From: Varroa destructor
Taxonomy: Eukaryota > Arthropoda > Arachnida > Mesostigmata > Varroidae
Direction of reading: 5' to 3'
DNA length: 64,000 nucleotides
Assembly: GCF_002443255.2 (NCBI RefSeq)
Contig: NW_019211457.1
Span: forward strand, 39,531,126-39,595,125
The stretch's first letter is position 1. Each line of letters starts with the position of its first letter. This document shows positions 25,901 to 39,050 of this stretch, piece by piece. Both the position numbers and the translations under genes were made by a program. The notes under the pieces were generated by a model, which had not been told where the DNA came from, made no database searches, and saw only the letters and a program-made list of their open reading frames with translations.

Positions 25901-26330
25901 TCCCGAATTGGATATGGTTTGGCTTTAGTTCAGGTCCCGATTCGAACAGAACAGAGAGGCGACTGGTAGAATAGGCTGTCGTCCCGCTCAGGCGACATAC
26001 TGCTTGGCTGTGCTGGCAATGATTGACGCCTCCCTATTGGTAGTATAATGTCCAAGCACAAACGGGCCGAACGGCCGTTTGAGTTTGGAAGTCAAGTCAG
26101 GATCAAAGGCTAAAAGAGTCTAGCCCAGTCCAAGCAGCTGCGCCGCACGTCGTCTTTGCCACTACTGCAGCTGCCGCTACTACGGTCGTGGTTCATGACA
26201 CATCTACGAGAATAGCATTCATTGTCCCTTTTGCCCCATATAGTCAAGGTCATCTTCATTGAAGATATGAAAAGACGAAGGATATTAACGTAAATGGGCT
26301 TTGTGTTTCTGTTCCGTTCCGTGAACAAGC
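19980..26330. other. Long GC/CpG-richer block, no gene recognised
   Basis: About 6 kb of GC-balanced, CpG-rich sequence (12 CpG in the 120 bases 21241-21360). Frames of up to about 150 codons are present on both strands and overlap each other without protein-like character. Words such as AGCCAGCC recur. It contains the 274-bp tandem duplication at 24545-25110. Confidence 0.5.
24545..25110. repeat. Diverged tandem duplication, period about 274 bp
   Basis: Two head-to-tail copies, about 24545-24818 and 24819-25110. Matching landmarks are offset by exactly 274: gaaagc at 24549 and 24823, and gcatacc..acagggtatagaaa at 24661 and 24935. Other shared words include cagtcagtaa, ctagctggtacgtc and atgcagcc. 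The copies differ at many positions and by small indels, so the duplication is old. No clear third copy was seen. Confidence 0.85.
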
Positions 26331-29300
26331 ATTTTCACTCTGGATATATATTTGTTCCATAATCAGTAGCTCCCTGCATACATGTCCCAGTATATAGTAC
26401 GGTTTTTGATGCTGGCTACAAGGGGTATATATTTAATAAGATGCCTAATAATATAGATCTATTGAATAATTAAAAGTAACTGAGGTTCATTTTCAAAGAT
26501 GTGCACGTGCCCGTACCAGTCGGCGCGCATTTATTAAATTACATTAACTCTAGAATAACCTCAGCCACAATATAGACTTCTGATAGTAATAATAGTAGAC
26601 AAAAGTATGAGACACTTGAGGTAGTAGCCTTTTCCCATAGATAGGCCTTACGCATAGACCGCTCTCTCTGCTCTTAACAGCCAATGCAAAGTCCACATTT
26701 CCGGCAAGAAAACGAACGGGCTTCCCTCGCTCAAAAGCAAGGAATACACGGGTTACCATAGGTTACGTTTATCGAAGACGTACAACATCGACTCAGGTCT
26801 CTCTAATGCTTCCATATCAATTCGACGGCCTTGACTCAACGTTAGCATTGCATTCAATAAAACTTGAATCAATAAAACAAGGATTTTCACAGAGGCAATC
26901 ATAGAAAGCGGCCCGTTTGTTTTAAACATAAGTGCGTGTGACCGCCAGAAAATTTCTCGTGAATTTATCTGTGATGGCCAACTTTTTTGAAGGAACGATG
27001 CACTATTGAATATATTTTGTAATCAATACGTTCTACTAAATATTAGGAATCCGTGCAGCTACCATAAAATTTCCTATTGTAGGACTTGATTGTGGGACAT
27101 GGCAGTAACTGTAGGTAATGCCATATCGATGTTTTAAGGTAAACAAATTGTTGGCAAAATTGTACAGATCTGTATACGCCAACTAATTATGAACAAAGAT
27201 ATTGCTGGCTTTAGCGTTCGTTGCTCTTCTCGTTGGCCTTGAATTGTCTGCTTTGCTTCCCCATTGAATTAAGGCTAACTCAAACCGACACTGAGTAGAT
27301 GTGACGGTGGGCCACTTTCTATCAGGGAAAAAACCCAAATTTTAGTCGCAGTTTTCGTTCCGGACAGTGATTCTTGCGGCAATTTTTAGTTCTTTAAGCC
27401 CGATGTATGTGCGTGAGTATGTCTTCTACCAAACGCAACGTGTCTTGCCAGATTCAGCTAATAATAAGGCAGTGGTCGCAACCACTAATGTGTTCCTTTC
27501 CTATCGCCGTCGAGAGAAGCGCCTTTTGGCTAAAAGATGTTATCTTCTGTCATAAGTAAAGGAAACGCGGGTCTTACTTGAGAAAGCAGTGGTGTTTTTG
27601 CACAGTCTGCCAGCAGTCCAGAAACGCCAGCACAACCCCCTAGCCTGAGAACCTAAGTGGCGCCGATGCTATTTCTGCGTCCTAGACAATGTCACTAAGT
27701 TCAAAGACTTGTTACCGCTCCTGCCTCAGCTGAGGACTGCGGCTAAATACTGTAGGACCGCGGGAAAGCATTGAGAACAGTTGAGCTGAATGTATGAAAG
27801 CAGTTTACGAGCTATGATGGGGTGTGGAATCTTTGTAGTGAGTTTCGTTAGGTACCCATAAGGCATCATGAGTGTCTCCGCTTCTCCTTTATCAGCATAT
27901 TGACTGCGACGTCAGCGTGTCAAGCTCGAACAATTTTCCTAAAAAACGAAGTACACATATCCGCTATTACGCTTGTGGACATTTGCAGGTTTTAAAAAGC
28001 ATAATATAAATTTATTATCTGGCGGTTAAGGATATTAACCGTTTCGACGCCAGAATCGGGACAAGTTGTTTTTCTTTTTTATATTTGAGAGTTATAGTAC
28101 TAAATAAATTACGTGCCATTGATGATTTTTCACCGTTTTTCTGGTAGCATCATAGTGGTTCTATAGAGCTTCGATGGTTTCTGTCATATTCTAAGTGATT
28201 TTTACAACGCTCCGTTGGAACTGAATGAACATCAATTAACTATGTTCTACGAAAACTGAAACAGGTGATGATTATCTGGTAACGCAAAATACGGACTCTA
28301 TGACGCAGTAAAGGTTCCCATTCAAGTTCTCTTCATTTTTTGCCAGCTAGCTCAACACGTATGTGATCTGGCGGAAGAACTCATAGCGGAAAACACGACG
28401 CCTTTTCTGTTCACTAATTCCCCAGTCGACTTTTTCAGTCATTCTCGTAATTTTATTAGTTCTTGTTGTTTTCTTTTTTTTAATGTACATCGTATTGCCA
28501 CAGCATGTGATCAACCGCTCTCAAGATGGCTCCGTCGCGTCATGTTTTTGCAGCGTTCCGCAGATGGATCTACGACGAGTAAGTAATTTTACGTCAGCTC
28601 GTGTGGCACTCAAGCATCGAGCTTCCAACTTTTTTTTTCAAATGGTTTAGTTCCTTAGCGACATGATGATTGGTGACTCAGCTTTCATACTAATTTCAAC
28701 AACTGATTCCATGATTAGTCGATCACTACGAGATACACTTTTTACATCGAAATTTCCAGGACGAAAACGAAACAACTGCATCTAAACTGCTTCTTCCGAC
28801 AATGCCCTTGCACCATAAATAGTAGAGGTTTTTTATGGATAGTATTTACGTTTATACATTAATAAAAATCGAAACATAGCGAATTTTTACAGAAGCTTTA
28901 CTCACCTCAAGGACGCTATATCTTCGGTTTGAACACAGGTATTTCAATGGCCGTAGTACATTTACTACCCCCAAATCTCTGCTCTGGGGCAACTTGTATG
29001 ACCTAAGATATGTTACTTCGAAGTTATCCAATTAGAAAAAAAGGGTAATACTTTTTCAACAACTCAACGTATGATACTGGTTTTTTAAATTATATTATTT
29101 GAAATTATAACGTATTTGCATGGGTTTGGTCCCCAGCAAAACGCGTGGTATGTTCATCAATGATGAAAATCAAGCTAATGGGGTCATTATTAATGAATCT
29201 TAAACTTTTTTTTATTTAATCATAGGAGCAATAGTAGCTGACTGAAATATCTCACATTCAAAGCTATTGACGCTAACGGTACTCTTCATATGTTATATCA

Positions 29301-29740
29301 TAGTTATTTAAAAACGTTTTCGATAAATACGAGTGCTCTGATTACAAACTGAAGATTCTCGTCTGCAAAGCCTTGAACAGTAACGTCCCCTCCTCCGCCT
29401 CCATACTTCTCCGAGTTTTAACTAGCTAGATTTAGGTTATTCGATTTTTGCGCTGTAGCCAAAATGCTACCTATATCTACAATAGGTAAATATGTGGAAG
29501 CGTCAAAAAGTTAAGTATTTCTATTTTAGGTAGCTCTGTCAGCCAACTGTTTACCAATATATATTATAGTATTGCTGGGTTATAATGGTTGAACACATCA
29601 GAACCTTTTCAATGTAGCACATATCCGTACGCAGTCAATCTCTGTTCATGCAGGCTACAAAAAGAACAGCTCTACTTTTTTTGTGTAGTCATGGTTGACC
29701 AGTCACTTTGGGTCTAAGAGAATCAAATAGCAGCTACTGT
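26331..29740. other. AT-rich stretch, no gene recognised
   Basis: AT-rich sequence with only short frames. A small perfect stem (CGGTTAA/TTAACCG) lies near 28023-28041. Nothing else was identified. Confidence 0.6.
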
Positions 29741-32700
29741 CGAAGACTCGGGCCAGCGTACAGGTACGGGTAAAAGGACGGAACCTGGCCGGACAAGCGA
29801 ACGATACCGTACAGGAATGCTGCCCGCTTTACCGTCGATGGATATACAGCCTAAGGGAGACGCACAATACAGTTGTCGCAGGCTATCGGATGCTAGTCGC
29901 CTGCTTGTAGAGCAACAAAGACGTACCCACGAGAGATTGTGCGAGATAGGTCGTTCGCTCCGGCTCTCTCAACGATTCAGCCAGCACCGAATCTGTCCAA
30001 TCCCCCTTTTTTTTTTCTACAGCAGCATGAGGTACATCGTCGCTGTCGCCTCTTAGAGCGACCGAACTGCTTGGGGCTGCTGCCCGTGCGCCCACTGCTG
30101 ACCATCTACTTACTGCTTGCTGTCATGTGGACGAGCGATTCATCTTGTTTGGCAGACACGAGCGATCTACCCGGACTCACCCAAAATTGAGCCCCATTTC
30201 GCCCTTTTTCGATCCCGGACTTCCCGGATTTCGTTTACTTCACCCCGTTCGCCGACCAGTTGTGCTACCCTCCTTATCCCAGCTGGTGGCGACTGTAGCG
30301 GTGGTGCCGAACGGGACAGACAGCAGCACTGGCTACATGAGGAAACGGACGTCGAATGTGGGTTCATGTCACGGCACTCGGTCAGTTTGGGTAATCGGCA
30401 GGGATCCGCTTAGCCTAGCATGGGTAACTGAAGCAGAACCAGCATTCGAGAAGGAAGGAAAAGGAAATTTGCTCCCATTACCCTGCAATGATTGCTGCCT
30501 CGGTTAAAAAGAAGATGTGAAGCAGAGGAGAAAGCGAGAGGTTACAGAGGATATCGAAATCGTTGGGGAAAGAGGCTCGTTGGTCCTGCTCACTAAGGTA
30601 GGGCGCGGCTGGCCGTCTGCGGCCAGCTACGGCAGAACAAGGGGCCGTCTATCGAGCATGAAGGCAGAAAAAGAGCGTGTGCGAGAGAGCGGCCAAGACG
30701 TGCAGAGACAGAAGGAGAATAAGCGAGTCGAGAAGGAGATCGAGCGAGAGTTAAGGAGTTCGAGCGAAACAAAGTGAAAGAGAAATAGCAAGTGTATGTG
30801 TGCAACGCGGGAGATAGGGAAGTACACAGTATCATCCTCGCAATGTGAAATGGCAGGGTCGAACAGGACTGGGAACCCTGAGTGGCTTGGGTCCCAGGGT
30901 AAGGGCTATCTGAAGGGGTAAGGAGCTCTGCAGCTCTGCCGGCCTTACAGCTGCCGTGTAGTTCTCGGAGCAGTGAGAAAAAAGAACATAGACATTGAGA
31001 CAGAGACGGAAAAGGACGCGAAACAGGAGCAGGACCAGCACGGACGGACGAGGATGTCTGGGAAGTGAAGCAAACGCTCGGTGGGTGGCAGATATGGTGA
31101 AAATTGATGACCGCTTGCCCGCCCACCGTCATCTTCACAATGGCACCACTGCATGAGAGAACGGCGGGTTGCAGACTAGCAGGAAAGCAGACCACAGGGC
31201 TAGAGCCATCGAAGAGATTAGCTATTCGGAGACCCTACACACAGCGAAAGCAGCCGGTTTGCGTGTGTCTGTGGCCAGAGGTAGAGCAGTCGGATCCTTT
31301 TGCGTGCCCCAAGACCTCCTTGGATTTCGTTTCAACCGCTATGAGGCCGGCTTTTCCCTCGCATAGTCCTCAGAAGATGATAGCAGCACTCACATTCTAA
31401 AATCCTGTGACACACCACGACCAGCATCACATGCTTCGTCTGCGCCTATATGACTCTCTACTGGACAAGACCACGAACCTCAGCGCCGCTTGTGCTCAAC
31501 AACGGCTGCTTCGGACGCTGCTAACTCTAAAATAGAACCAACTATAGCCAAATCACGTCGGTCCTTCAGTTTTCCCCTCTCTCCAGAACGATCGCTTGCT
31601 GCGATTGTCGTCGATAGGGTTTCAGATTTCTTACGCCGTTCTCATCGTCATTCGTCGGTCAACCGCCCCTTACCATCTCTGATGATGCACTCAAAGGATT
31701 CGTTCGCCATTCGACTGACCTTTCTTTATGGTGGTCGCTATAAGCCAACAATAAGCATGAGCCTCGTCAGCCACAATGAAGGTGATGACAGCTGGGAAGG
31801 AATCCTTTGGCAATGCGACGTGCGGGGGTAGAAAGGAGGCAAGTGATGATCAGGTCATTGCCTACAACGTTTGGAAAACCTTCTGCAACCACCGCATATT
31901 TGGCCCGGTTCGACCATCCGCCTATTTCAACAATGGATAAAGTTTCATGTCAAAGTGGTGCCATTTCTTTCCATACTCCTAATCCTCACATAGGTTTGGG
32001 CGCTACTTTTTTGCCGTATCTTGTTTCTTTCTCAGTTGCGCCTTCCGTGTTCGATAGCTGCCGTACCAGCACAAACAGGTATCAACGCCATCGTATTTCC
32101 TGTACCATATAGCTTTCGGTTGTATCAGTTTCCTTTTTCTCAGTATACATAGCCTCTATCCTTTGTTGGAATCCGTGGATGACTCCAATGAATAAAAACA
32201 ACTATCACCTAATAGATCTATACCATAGTCTATAGTCTCGTTTGAACGTAAATGATTTGTTTTATTTAGTTCTATGAAATACCCGCTGACTTGTAGAAAT
32301 TATCCGGCAGCGGAAATGGATTTTTGTTGTTATACCATTTTTCAGCTTTCACTTTAGTCGGTTGGGATACCGATATTCTTACCGGTATTATTAGGACATT
32401 ATCCGTTAATAACAAGAGTTAAAGAATAGTAGTGACAATATTTTCGAGGGCGGATTCATCATTTGGGTGGTATAACGACCACCGAGTTCTTCTGTCCAAG
32501 GTTTTCTTCCTGGCCGAGTGACATGTCGCTGTATGCCTTAAAGGTGCACCGGAAATACAGCTGGAACAGCAAGCTGAGGGCTTTGGACCAACAGGACAAC
32601 ATCTGATCTGGTCAACGTCAAACAAAGGCCGCATTATAGACTGCCTCAACTGAAGTGAGTGCTCTCTTTTCTGACTTCCACGCGTGATATCGGTATGGCA

Positions 32701-35700
32701 CAAGTGACAAGTAGAACCGACAATGCGCAACACCGTAACGCCGTGCAGCCGGCAAACAGCTTGAAAGGAGGCCTGGGGAAAAGATGTCATCAGATAAACG
32801 AGATTCCGGTAAGGAGTCAAGGAGGCAATCTAAGATGTGTGGCAGTGGCGTGGCTGTACGTGGCGTACAGTAAAGGGTGAAGCCGATGTAATACACACAC
32901 AGGCACTTCTGCAGCAGCAAAAGCAGCAGAACAACGGCGGAAGCTAGCAGCCATTCAGGCCGGTAGTACTGCCTGGCCCCATGTGTCCAGGCAGGGAAGC
33001 AGTCTGCTTGGTTGGGTGTGTCATTGTTGTTACAAGTTAAACATAAATCGATGTGTGTGTATGCGTGCGTGGCGGGCGTAAGGTCGTTGACGAGAAAGAG
33101 CAGATACAGCTTGAGCAGAGTTCTTTTGGCTTGCACTTGCCTCTGTCCTGCACTAGGGGCGACCCATAGAATACTCGTAGCTTGTAGGACCACAACTAGA
33201 AGGCAGCCAGTAGTTCTGCAAGCCCGACACAAAAGCATCAGCTATACTGCCATTCACTTTCGTTGCTACCACTATATTCTACGTATAGTACAAGACGCTA
33301 TGGATACGTTGGCTCGACGGAACGACAGTTGGATTGCACTGACTATCGAGAATCTACGACCGACGATCGACGTTCGAACGTTCAGCTTTGTGCGGATCCA
33401 CTGCCGAAGACCAACAGGATACCAGCAACATAACACACATGTTAACAAAGAGATAGAGAGAGGTTCACTCTGTACGATACAGACTGTTGCGTCAAATTAA
33501 ACAAAGAAAGCCTAAGCAAGGTCAAAGAAGTGTAGATCAATGACGCCGGCCTAAACTTCGTACGCGATGGTTCAGTTCAGAGCAAAACGAACTCAACTTT
33601 GTTTTGATCTGCTTCCGTACTATTTAGGTTCCTGCTGGCTTACCGCTTGACAGTCGACAGCTCTAGCCGCAGCTCGTGCTGGAGGTAGTTTAAGGTCATC
33701 TCAGCACGCAAATACGTATGTACCGATCGATAGAGACGAATGTTTCGAACCAAACACGGATGCACGAAAGTCTTGTTGACAACCCTATTGAAAATCGGTT
33801 GCTGCCGGTATGGTGCATATCCTAATCTTTTGCGTAAAAGTCTACAATGTGACGATTTCTAATATGGCATACCCCTAGCTAGGCCGTACCTAAAGCTATT
33901 GTAAGGGTAGCGTAAATAGGTAACTTAAGATCTCTCACGGTCGTCACTACCGCGTTAGCTTTCGGCATTCGGCAAAAGAACGAACTCAGTCACTTACTCT
34001 CGTCATCAACGATGCCGAAGTGCCCGGTGCCGTCGCTAAAATTACGTTACCGGCAAGGGGGTAAATGTTCCGTACAAAATACACAGAGGAACAAGCGAGC
34101 GAGCATTCTTCTGCCCGATAGCAGCCTCGCTTGCCTCAGCTGAACAACGAAACAGCGGCAACTGGGGTTCTATCGCTAGGCACCGCCAGCTACCAGGATT
34201 GGATAGCGACGATTGCGGGCGACGAGATCACAGAGAGGAGAAGCCGTAAGAAGAGGAAGGAGCTTCTTGCAACGTCTGTGCGTTTGTACGCACTAAACCT
34301 ACGTTACGTTTCCGTTTCGTCGTTCCCTTCGTCTGTTGAGGGAAGAATAACTCGCGACGTCGAGGAGCGTCTGTGGGCATATAAGAAGTTTTGCCAGAGA
34401 AGTTTAGCGAGCCTGGGAGATTTTGGGGGTGGATCAGCAGCCAGGACGTTCTCCTAGGATGATGTCTTTCTGTGCGAGTCTGTAGGTTTGTCCGTATGTT
34501 GTGCAATTGGATACGCAGCGGCGTCACTTCTAGTGCTACAGGCGCGAAGTGTTCACAGTGTGTGTACGATATTGAACACGTGAGCGCTGCTGCTTCGGCA
34601 GAGTAAAGAATACGAGCAAGCAAGCGCAAGCAATATAGCGAGAGGAGGAAAAATAGCGAGAGAAGGAGAGAAAAATACTGTATTAGTGAGAAGATACCAA
34701 GCAGCCGAATGAGTAGAGAAAGAAGGCAAAGAAAGTCTTAGGTTGTCGTTACTGCCTCGCTTACGAATTCTCTTCTTTCTTCGTGCTAGACTAGCGCTCC
34801 CCTAAAAATGATACCCATTCAAGTTGGAGGGCAAATTTTGCCTGGCAGGTACTTTCAACTTCCTAACTCAAGAACCCCTATCTCGTGAGGCGTTGATTCC
34901 CTACCCAAACAAATCATTGGTACCAACACCTCCCAACCCCGTTTGATTTCGACTTGTGCCACGCCCAATACACATTGCACCATTCGTCACAGCAGTGCGA
35001 CACACCGAGCTCTGACTAGAGGAAAGAGAGGTTTTCGAAATGAGTGCTTCCTTGAAGTCATGTCAGCAGTGTCTTATAGGAAGACGTTGTTTCCCATCGC
35101 AGCTTCGGCTGGATGGCCTCTTTACAGATAGGTCGTAGAGATCCATTCTACTATATTATATGTACGATATTATATGTAAATATATTATATGTGTAGATAT
35201 GAGAAGAAAGACTTTAGTTCGTTTTCACAATTTAGGAAAAAAAAGCTTGACTGCGGTTATCTTTACTGTGCTCGAGTTTCTAGTTTTTATAGTCGGTCTC
35301 CTCTGTGAAAACTCTGTCAAAAACGCACCGTGGATTGGCAGTGTTGACAGCGGAACCGAATCAGTGCAGTGGTATACCCAGCGAACATACTGTTTGGAAA
35401 AGGACGAAACTCCGGCTAGGTGCCACAAGCAAGAAAACTGGCGAGTTTTCTCGTAAAAAGGAATGGGAATAAAGGAAGCAACGGTCCATCTAGAGTTCCC
35501 CTGGTGAACGTCTAGCAAGGGCCTCGGTCGTACCATCAGCCGTAGCATTAACAACAACAACAGCAAGAACATGGTAAGTCGCCACCCATCTGACGACAAG
35601 CCGTTTCGAAAGGGGGCGCAGCAGTGGCGCTGTTTGTGGCTAACGCTTCCCGGGTAGCACAGCCGGGGAACGAGAATAGGCCGTAGAAAGTTCATGGATA

Positions 35701-36420
35701 GGAGTTTCCTTCCTGTTCGTCCTCTTTTCCTACTAACCGGCTGCCAGCTATTCCCTCTTCGCTGTCAGTATAGGCCTTGTCGACTGCTGCTGCTAACCGA
35801 CCAGACCAGTACCAGCGGGCCATGAGCACCTATCGTGGTCCTAGGCAGTCGCTTCGTTTCTCATCCGTCCTCTGCCCTTGTCCATAGTGAAGGTCTTCTT
35901 AGTGACGTACTGGCGCTAGCGCCTACCGCTGTGCTGGTGCTACTGTGGTGCTATCATGTGGTCCTATTACCTGTGGCATAGTGAACAGGCTGACCCTGGC
36001 CTAACATTCAGGCCGCGTCGTGAAGGCGATTGGTGGCCACCAAACTACGGCCGCCTCTAGTCGCATCTTCCCTGTAGTTCGCAAGCTGGCCAGACAACGT
36101 CGGAGGACATGCGGCGGACGATGCTTTGCGCGGACGTCCCCACTGCTGACATTCTTATTCTCATCTTTCCCCTAGCACATTCTTCATACGTTAAGCGCGC
36201 GTAGGCCGGTGCCAAGCGTGAAATATGAGAACGGCTATAGAACAGGCAACTGACGGCCCAAACCAAGAAACGCTAACAAAACTGCAACTAACGCCTCTCA
36301 TTCTGACCACCGTCAACGTCTGGCTTCTGACGTCAGGCACTAACAGTCAGTGTCGCCTGAGTTGGGCCGCAACGAATGTCGGCAAGAGCAATAACTACGA
36401 AAAAGAAGCAACAAATACTC
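29741..36420. other. GC/CpG-richer block with purine-rich tracts, no gene recognised
   Basis: Contains the two longest unexplained frames (minus 30593-31195, 200 codons; minus 32618-33238, 206 codons). Both have odd, Cys- and Leu-rich or Ser-rich composition, overlap other frames and match no family I know. GA-rich purine tracts lie on the plus strand at about 30510-30780 and 34610-34740. An AT-rich gap occurs at about 32100-32440. Confidence 0.5.
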
Positions 36421-36449
36421 TGCATATATATATATATATTTATTTATAT

Positions 36450-36701
36450 TCATATATACATAGAGTAAAGCATAGGCTTTAGAGCGGCCCACAAATCAGT
36501 ACCCATATTCTCAATCGATCCGGATGTAAACTTGGATATCGCCCGAACCAGGATCTCCACAAAAAATCCGAACCAATACAGGCTGGATGCCTGAAATAGA
36601 TCGGACTCCGCCGAAGCAACAAAAACACCATAAGCATCAGCGAGAGCTTGGAAACCAACGTTCGTTGCTAAATCCACTAATTGCAATCTTTGCGAGCACA
36701 A
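36450..36701 (-). other. Unrecognised protein-like frame, about 70 residues
   Basis: The minus-strand frame runs from a non-ATG start near 36701 to a stop inside an (AT)n microsatellite. The residues have a plausible globular mix (for example LADAYGVFVASAES, SSLYWFGFFVEIL) rather than the low-complexity look of neighbouring frames. There is no clear splice acceptor or start, and no family is recognised. It could be a gene relic or chance. Confidence 0.15.
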
Positions 36702-36814
36702 ACATATGCGAAAGTTTTAAGGGTAAACTTTTTGAACGCTCTCCTCTGGTGGAAAAAAATCTTCTATCGAAAGCTTCTTTAGGTAGGACTCAACGCAAGT
36801 CGAAAATCGTTTAA

Positions 36815-39050
36815 ACGGGTACAGTGGACTTTGCCAGTCGAATTTTACCTGGAAATGAAATTTCAAGTTTTCAACAGCCTTAAGAACTCTCCCAAATTTC
36901 GTTACAACTCCGCAGTGAAGCTTTGCTTAGAAATTCAATACGGTATGAAGCTCTATTCCAAAAAAACTATGCTTATCTGACGTCTGTATGAAGTTCGCAC
37001 TGTGTCGCCGACTATCCCGTTTTGCTGAAGTAGGATTCAATCTGCCCCGCAGTAGACACCGGTTAAAGTAAACCGATCAGCGCGCTCTACCAGCTAAAGC
37101 TTCTCTAATGGTGCAATCGAGATTAATCAATCTGCACTAATACGGTATTGTTGAAGCCCTTCGTGGTGTTTTTCGAGCCTGAACCTCAGATAACGATGGT
37201 AAAACGTGAATGGAAACATTTCTATCAATAGCATTGCACCTTTTGTCGATAGCATTTTATTCTGAGCTGTATATTAGATATAAATTAGGAAAAATAAATG
37301 ATCCATGAAAGCGAGAATTTTAGTCTAGTCGCAGTCAATCTTACAAATACTTAGGGGCTCCAAGACGTTTTGATGTGTACTGGATGTCTATTATTGCTAG
37401 GGACTGAAATAGCATTTTCAAAAGGTGGATCTACCTTGCTTCTAAAAGAAATGACAGAAAAGTTATAGCGGCCAAGCTAATTCTGGTGGCGTTGATTGCG
37501 GAATAGTGTCGTTTACAGAAGCCGCACCTGAGATAAACTTACCTTTTTGTAACTACAGCCAGCTGTCTGTAACCGATGTCGCGTGCTATTAGCTACTCTT
37601 TTCATATTATGTGAACGTTATGGCTTCAGCGCTATGTGGGAACCCGTAGGGTTCGCAGTCGCTCCGAGATAAGTTTAGGTAAGCGTTATGTCCCTGCTGA
37701 CGATGCAACGACTAATTCCCCAACTCAAGTGGAGTAAAAAGATGGCGCAACGGAGTAAAGTATGACGTTACAGATATAGGTTTACCGCCTATCTAGGTAC
37801 GTATGATATCTATGCATTGTGCATACAAACTCTCGAAGGTTTTTTACTGAGCCCCAGTAATAGCGCCCCAACGGCCTTGACACTATTGACTAAAAGTAAA
37901 CGCGAAGAAATGTACTTCTCTATGTAGGACTATGTTGACACCAAGTTAGTCAACTTCTTTTAGAATTCTGTAGGCTTAAAGGAAACCTTTTAATTTTTGG
38001 CATTTCCACATTATACAAGTATCAAATGTAGTTTGTAAACTTAAGTATCATAAGGCATACTGCAAAGGACAGCACGACTGACTGTGACTGTGACTGTCAA
38101 TTTGCGTAATGAGAATTATCACTGGAAAAAGGCGCGGGGGCGGGTAACTTGACCTCTTGCCATTCTGGTAGATTGACTTTAAAACTAGGTAGTTCCTAAA
38201 ATATTCTAGGATGATAAGTTGGAAAATAAAAGTTAAGCGTTAAAGTAGAAATATATGTAAAGTGTTCCAATTGATGTTGAGTGTGCAGGAATTAAATTTA
38301 CAAAAGAGCTACTATTTTATTGCACGGGATATATAACTGATTAAGTCCATTATTTTACCTCACCTCAGGATCTTAGAAAGCAGAAGGACAGCGCCGCTCG
38401 AAATAATCTATCTGGTTTATATATTGCCAATTTCATAATAATAACTCTAGTAATGCGTGACATCCCAACTAATTGATATCTGCGAAAGATGCGTCTCACA
38501 GGCTTTACTGCTGTTACGCCTATGATGAAGTCACAATGTTTCTTTACACAATGATAAACAACAACAACAATTCACGACCACTACATATTTATATGCTGGT
38601 GTTGGACAACAAAAGTTGCTCTTGTGTCTGGAAAACAACAAACAATTTATCTGTTTTTAAAGAAGCTAATGAAAACATTTACCTATTTTGTATTGCCATA
38701 ACGTTCTCGTGATAAAGCCTAAATAAATAAACGAATCAAGAAGCTTTCCATCAGAACAGGAATCAAATGGCGCCAACGCCAAACACGCATATTATTGTTA
38801 TTATTAGTTCCATTGCTTACCGCGATCACGGATGAATACATATGTAGATGTCGTATATGTTGAAGTCACGTATGGCAGAACGAAGGTAGTTTATGCTGCT
38901 ACACGTGTGTACCCATTATAAAGGTGCGAGTAGTAGAAAGGCTTGAAAATGGCTATCATAATAGGACTAAAAAAAAGTACTATCTAGATTAGATTATATT
39001 AATTCACTGTATCTCGAATCTCGTCTGTCTTCGCGTCATCTTATACGTAT
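36815..39050. other. AT-rich stretch, no gene recognised
   Basis: Apart from the tRNA-like fragment, only a short TGACTG repeat near 38078-38098 stands out. Confidence 0.6.
37024..37103 (-). repeat. tRNA-like fragment, probable SINE or tRNA pseudogene
   Basis: The minus strand shows an A-box-like TAGCTGGTAGAGCGC, an anticodon-arm-like stem CGGTT/AACCG, and a B-box-like GATTGAATCC. Only four of seven acceptor pairs form and the T stem is broken, so it is not a working tRNA gene. Confidence 0.4.

Noticed and set aside
30593..31195. 200-codon minus-strand open frame
   Set aside because: Composition is that of read-through GC-rich DNA (complement of a GA-rich tract). No domain is visible, other frames overlap it, and no exon signals are convincing.
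32618..33238. 206-codon minus-strand open frame, Leu/Cys-rich
   Set aside because: No recognisable family. Irregular hydrophobic runs come from microsatellite-like GCT/GTT codons, and frames of similar length occur by chance in this composition.
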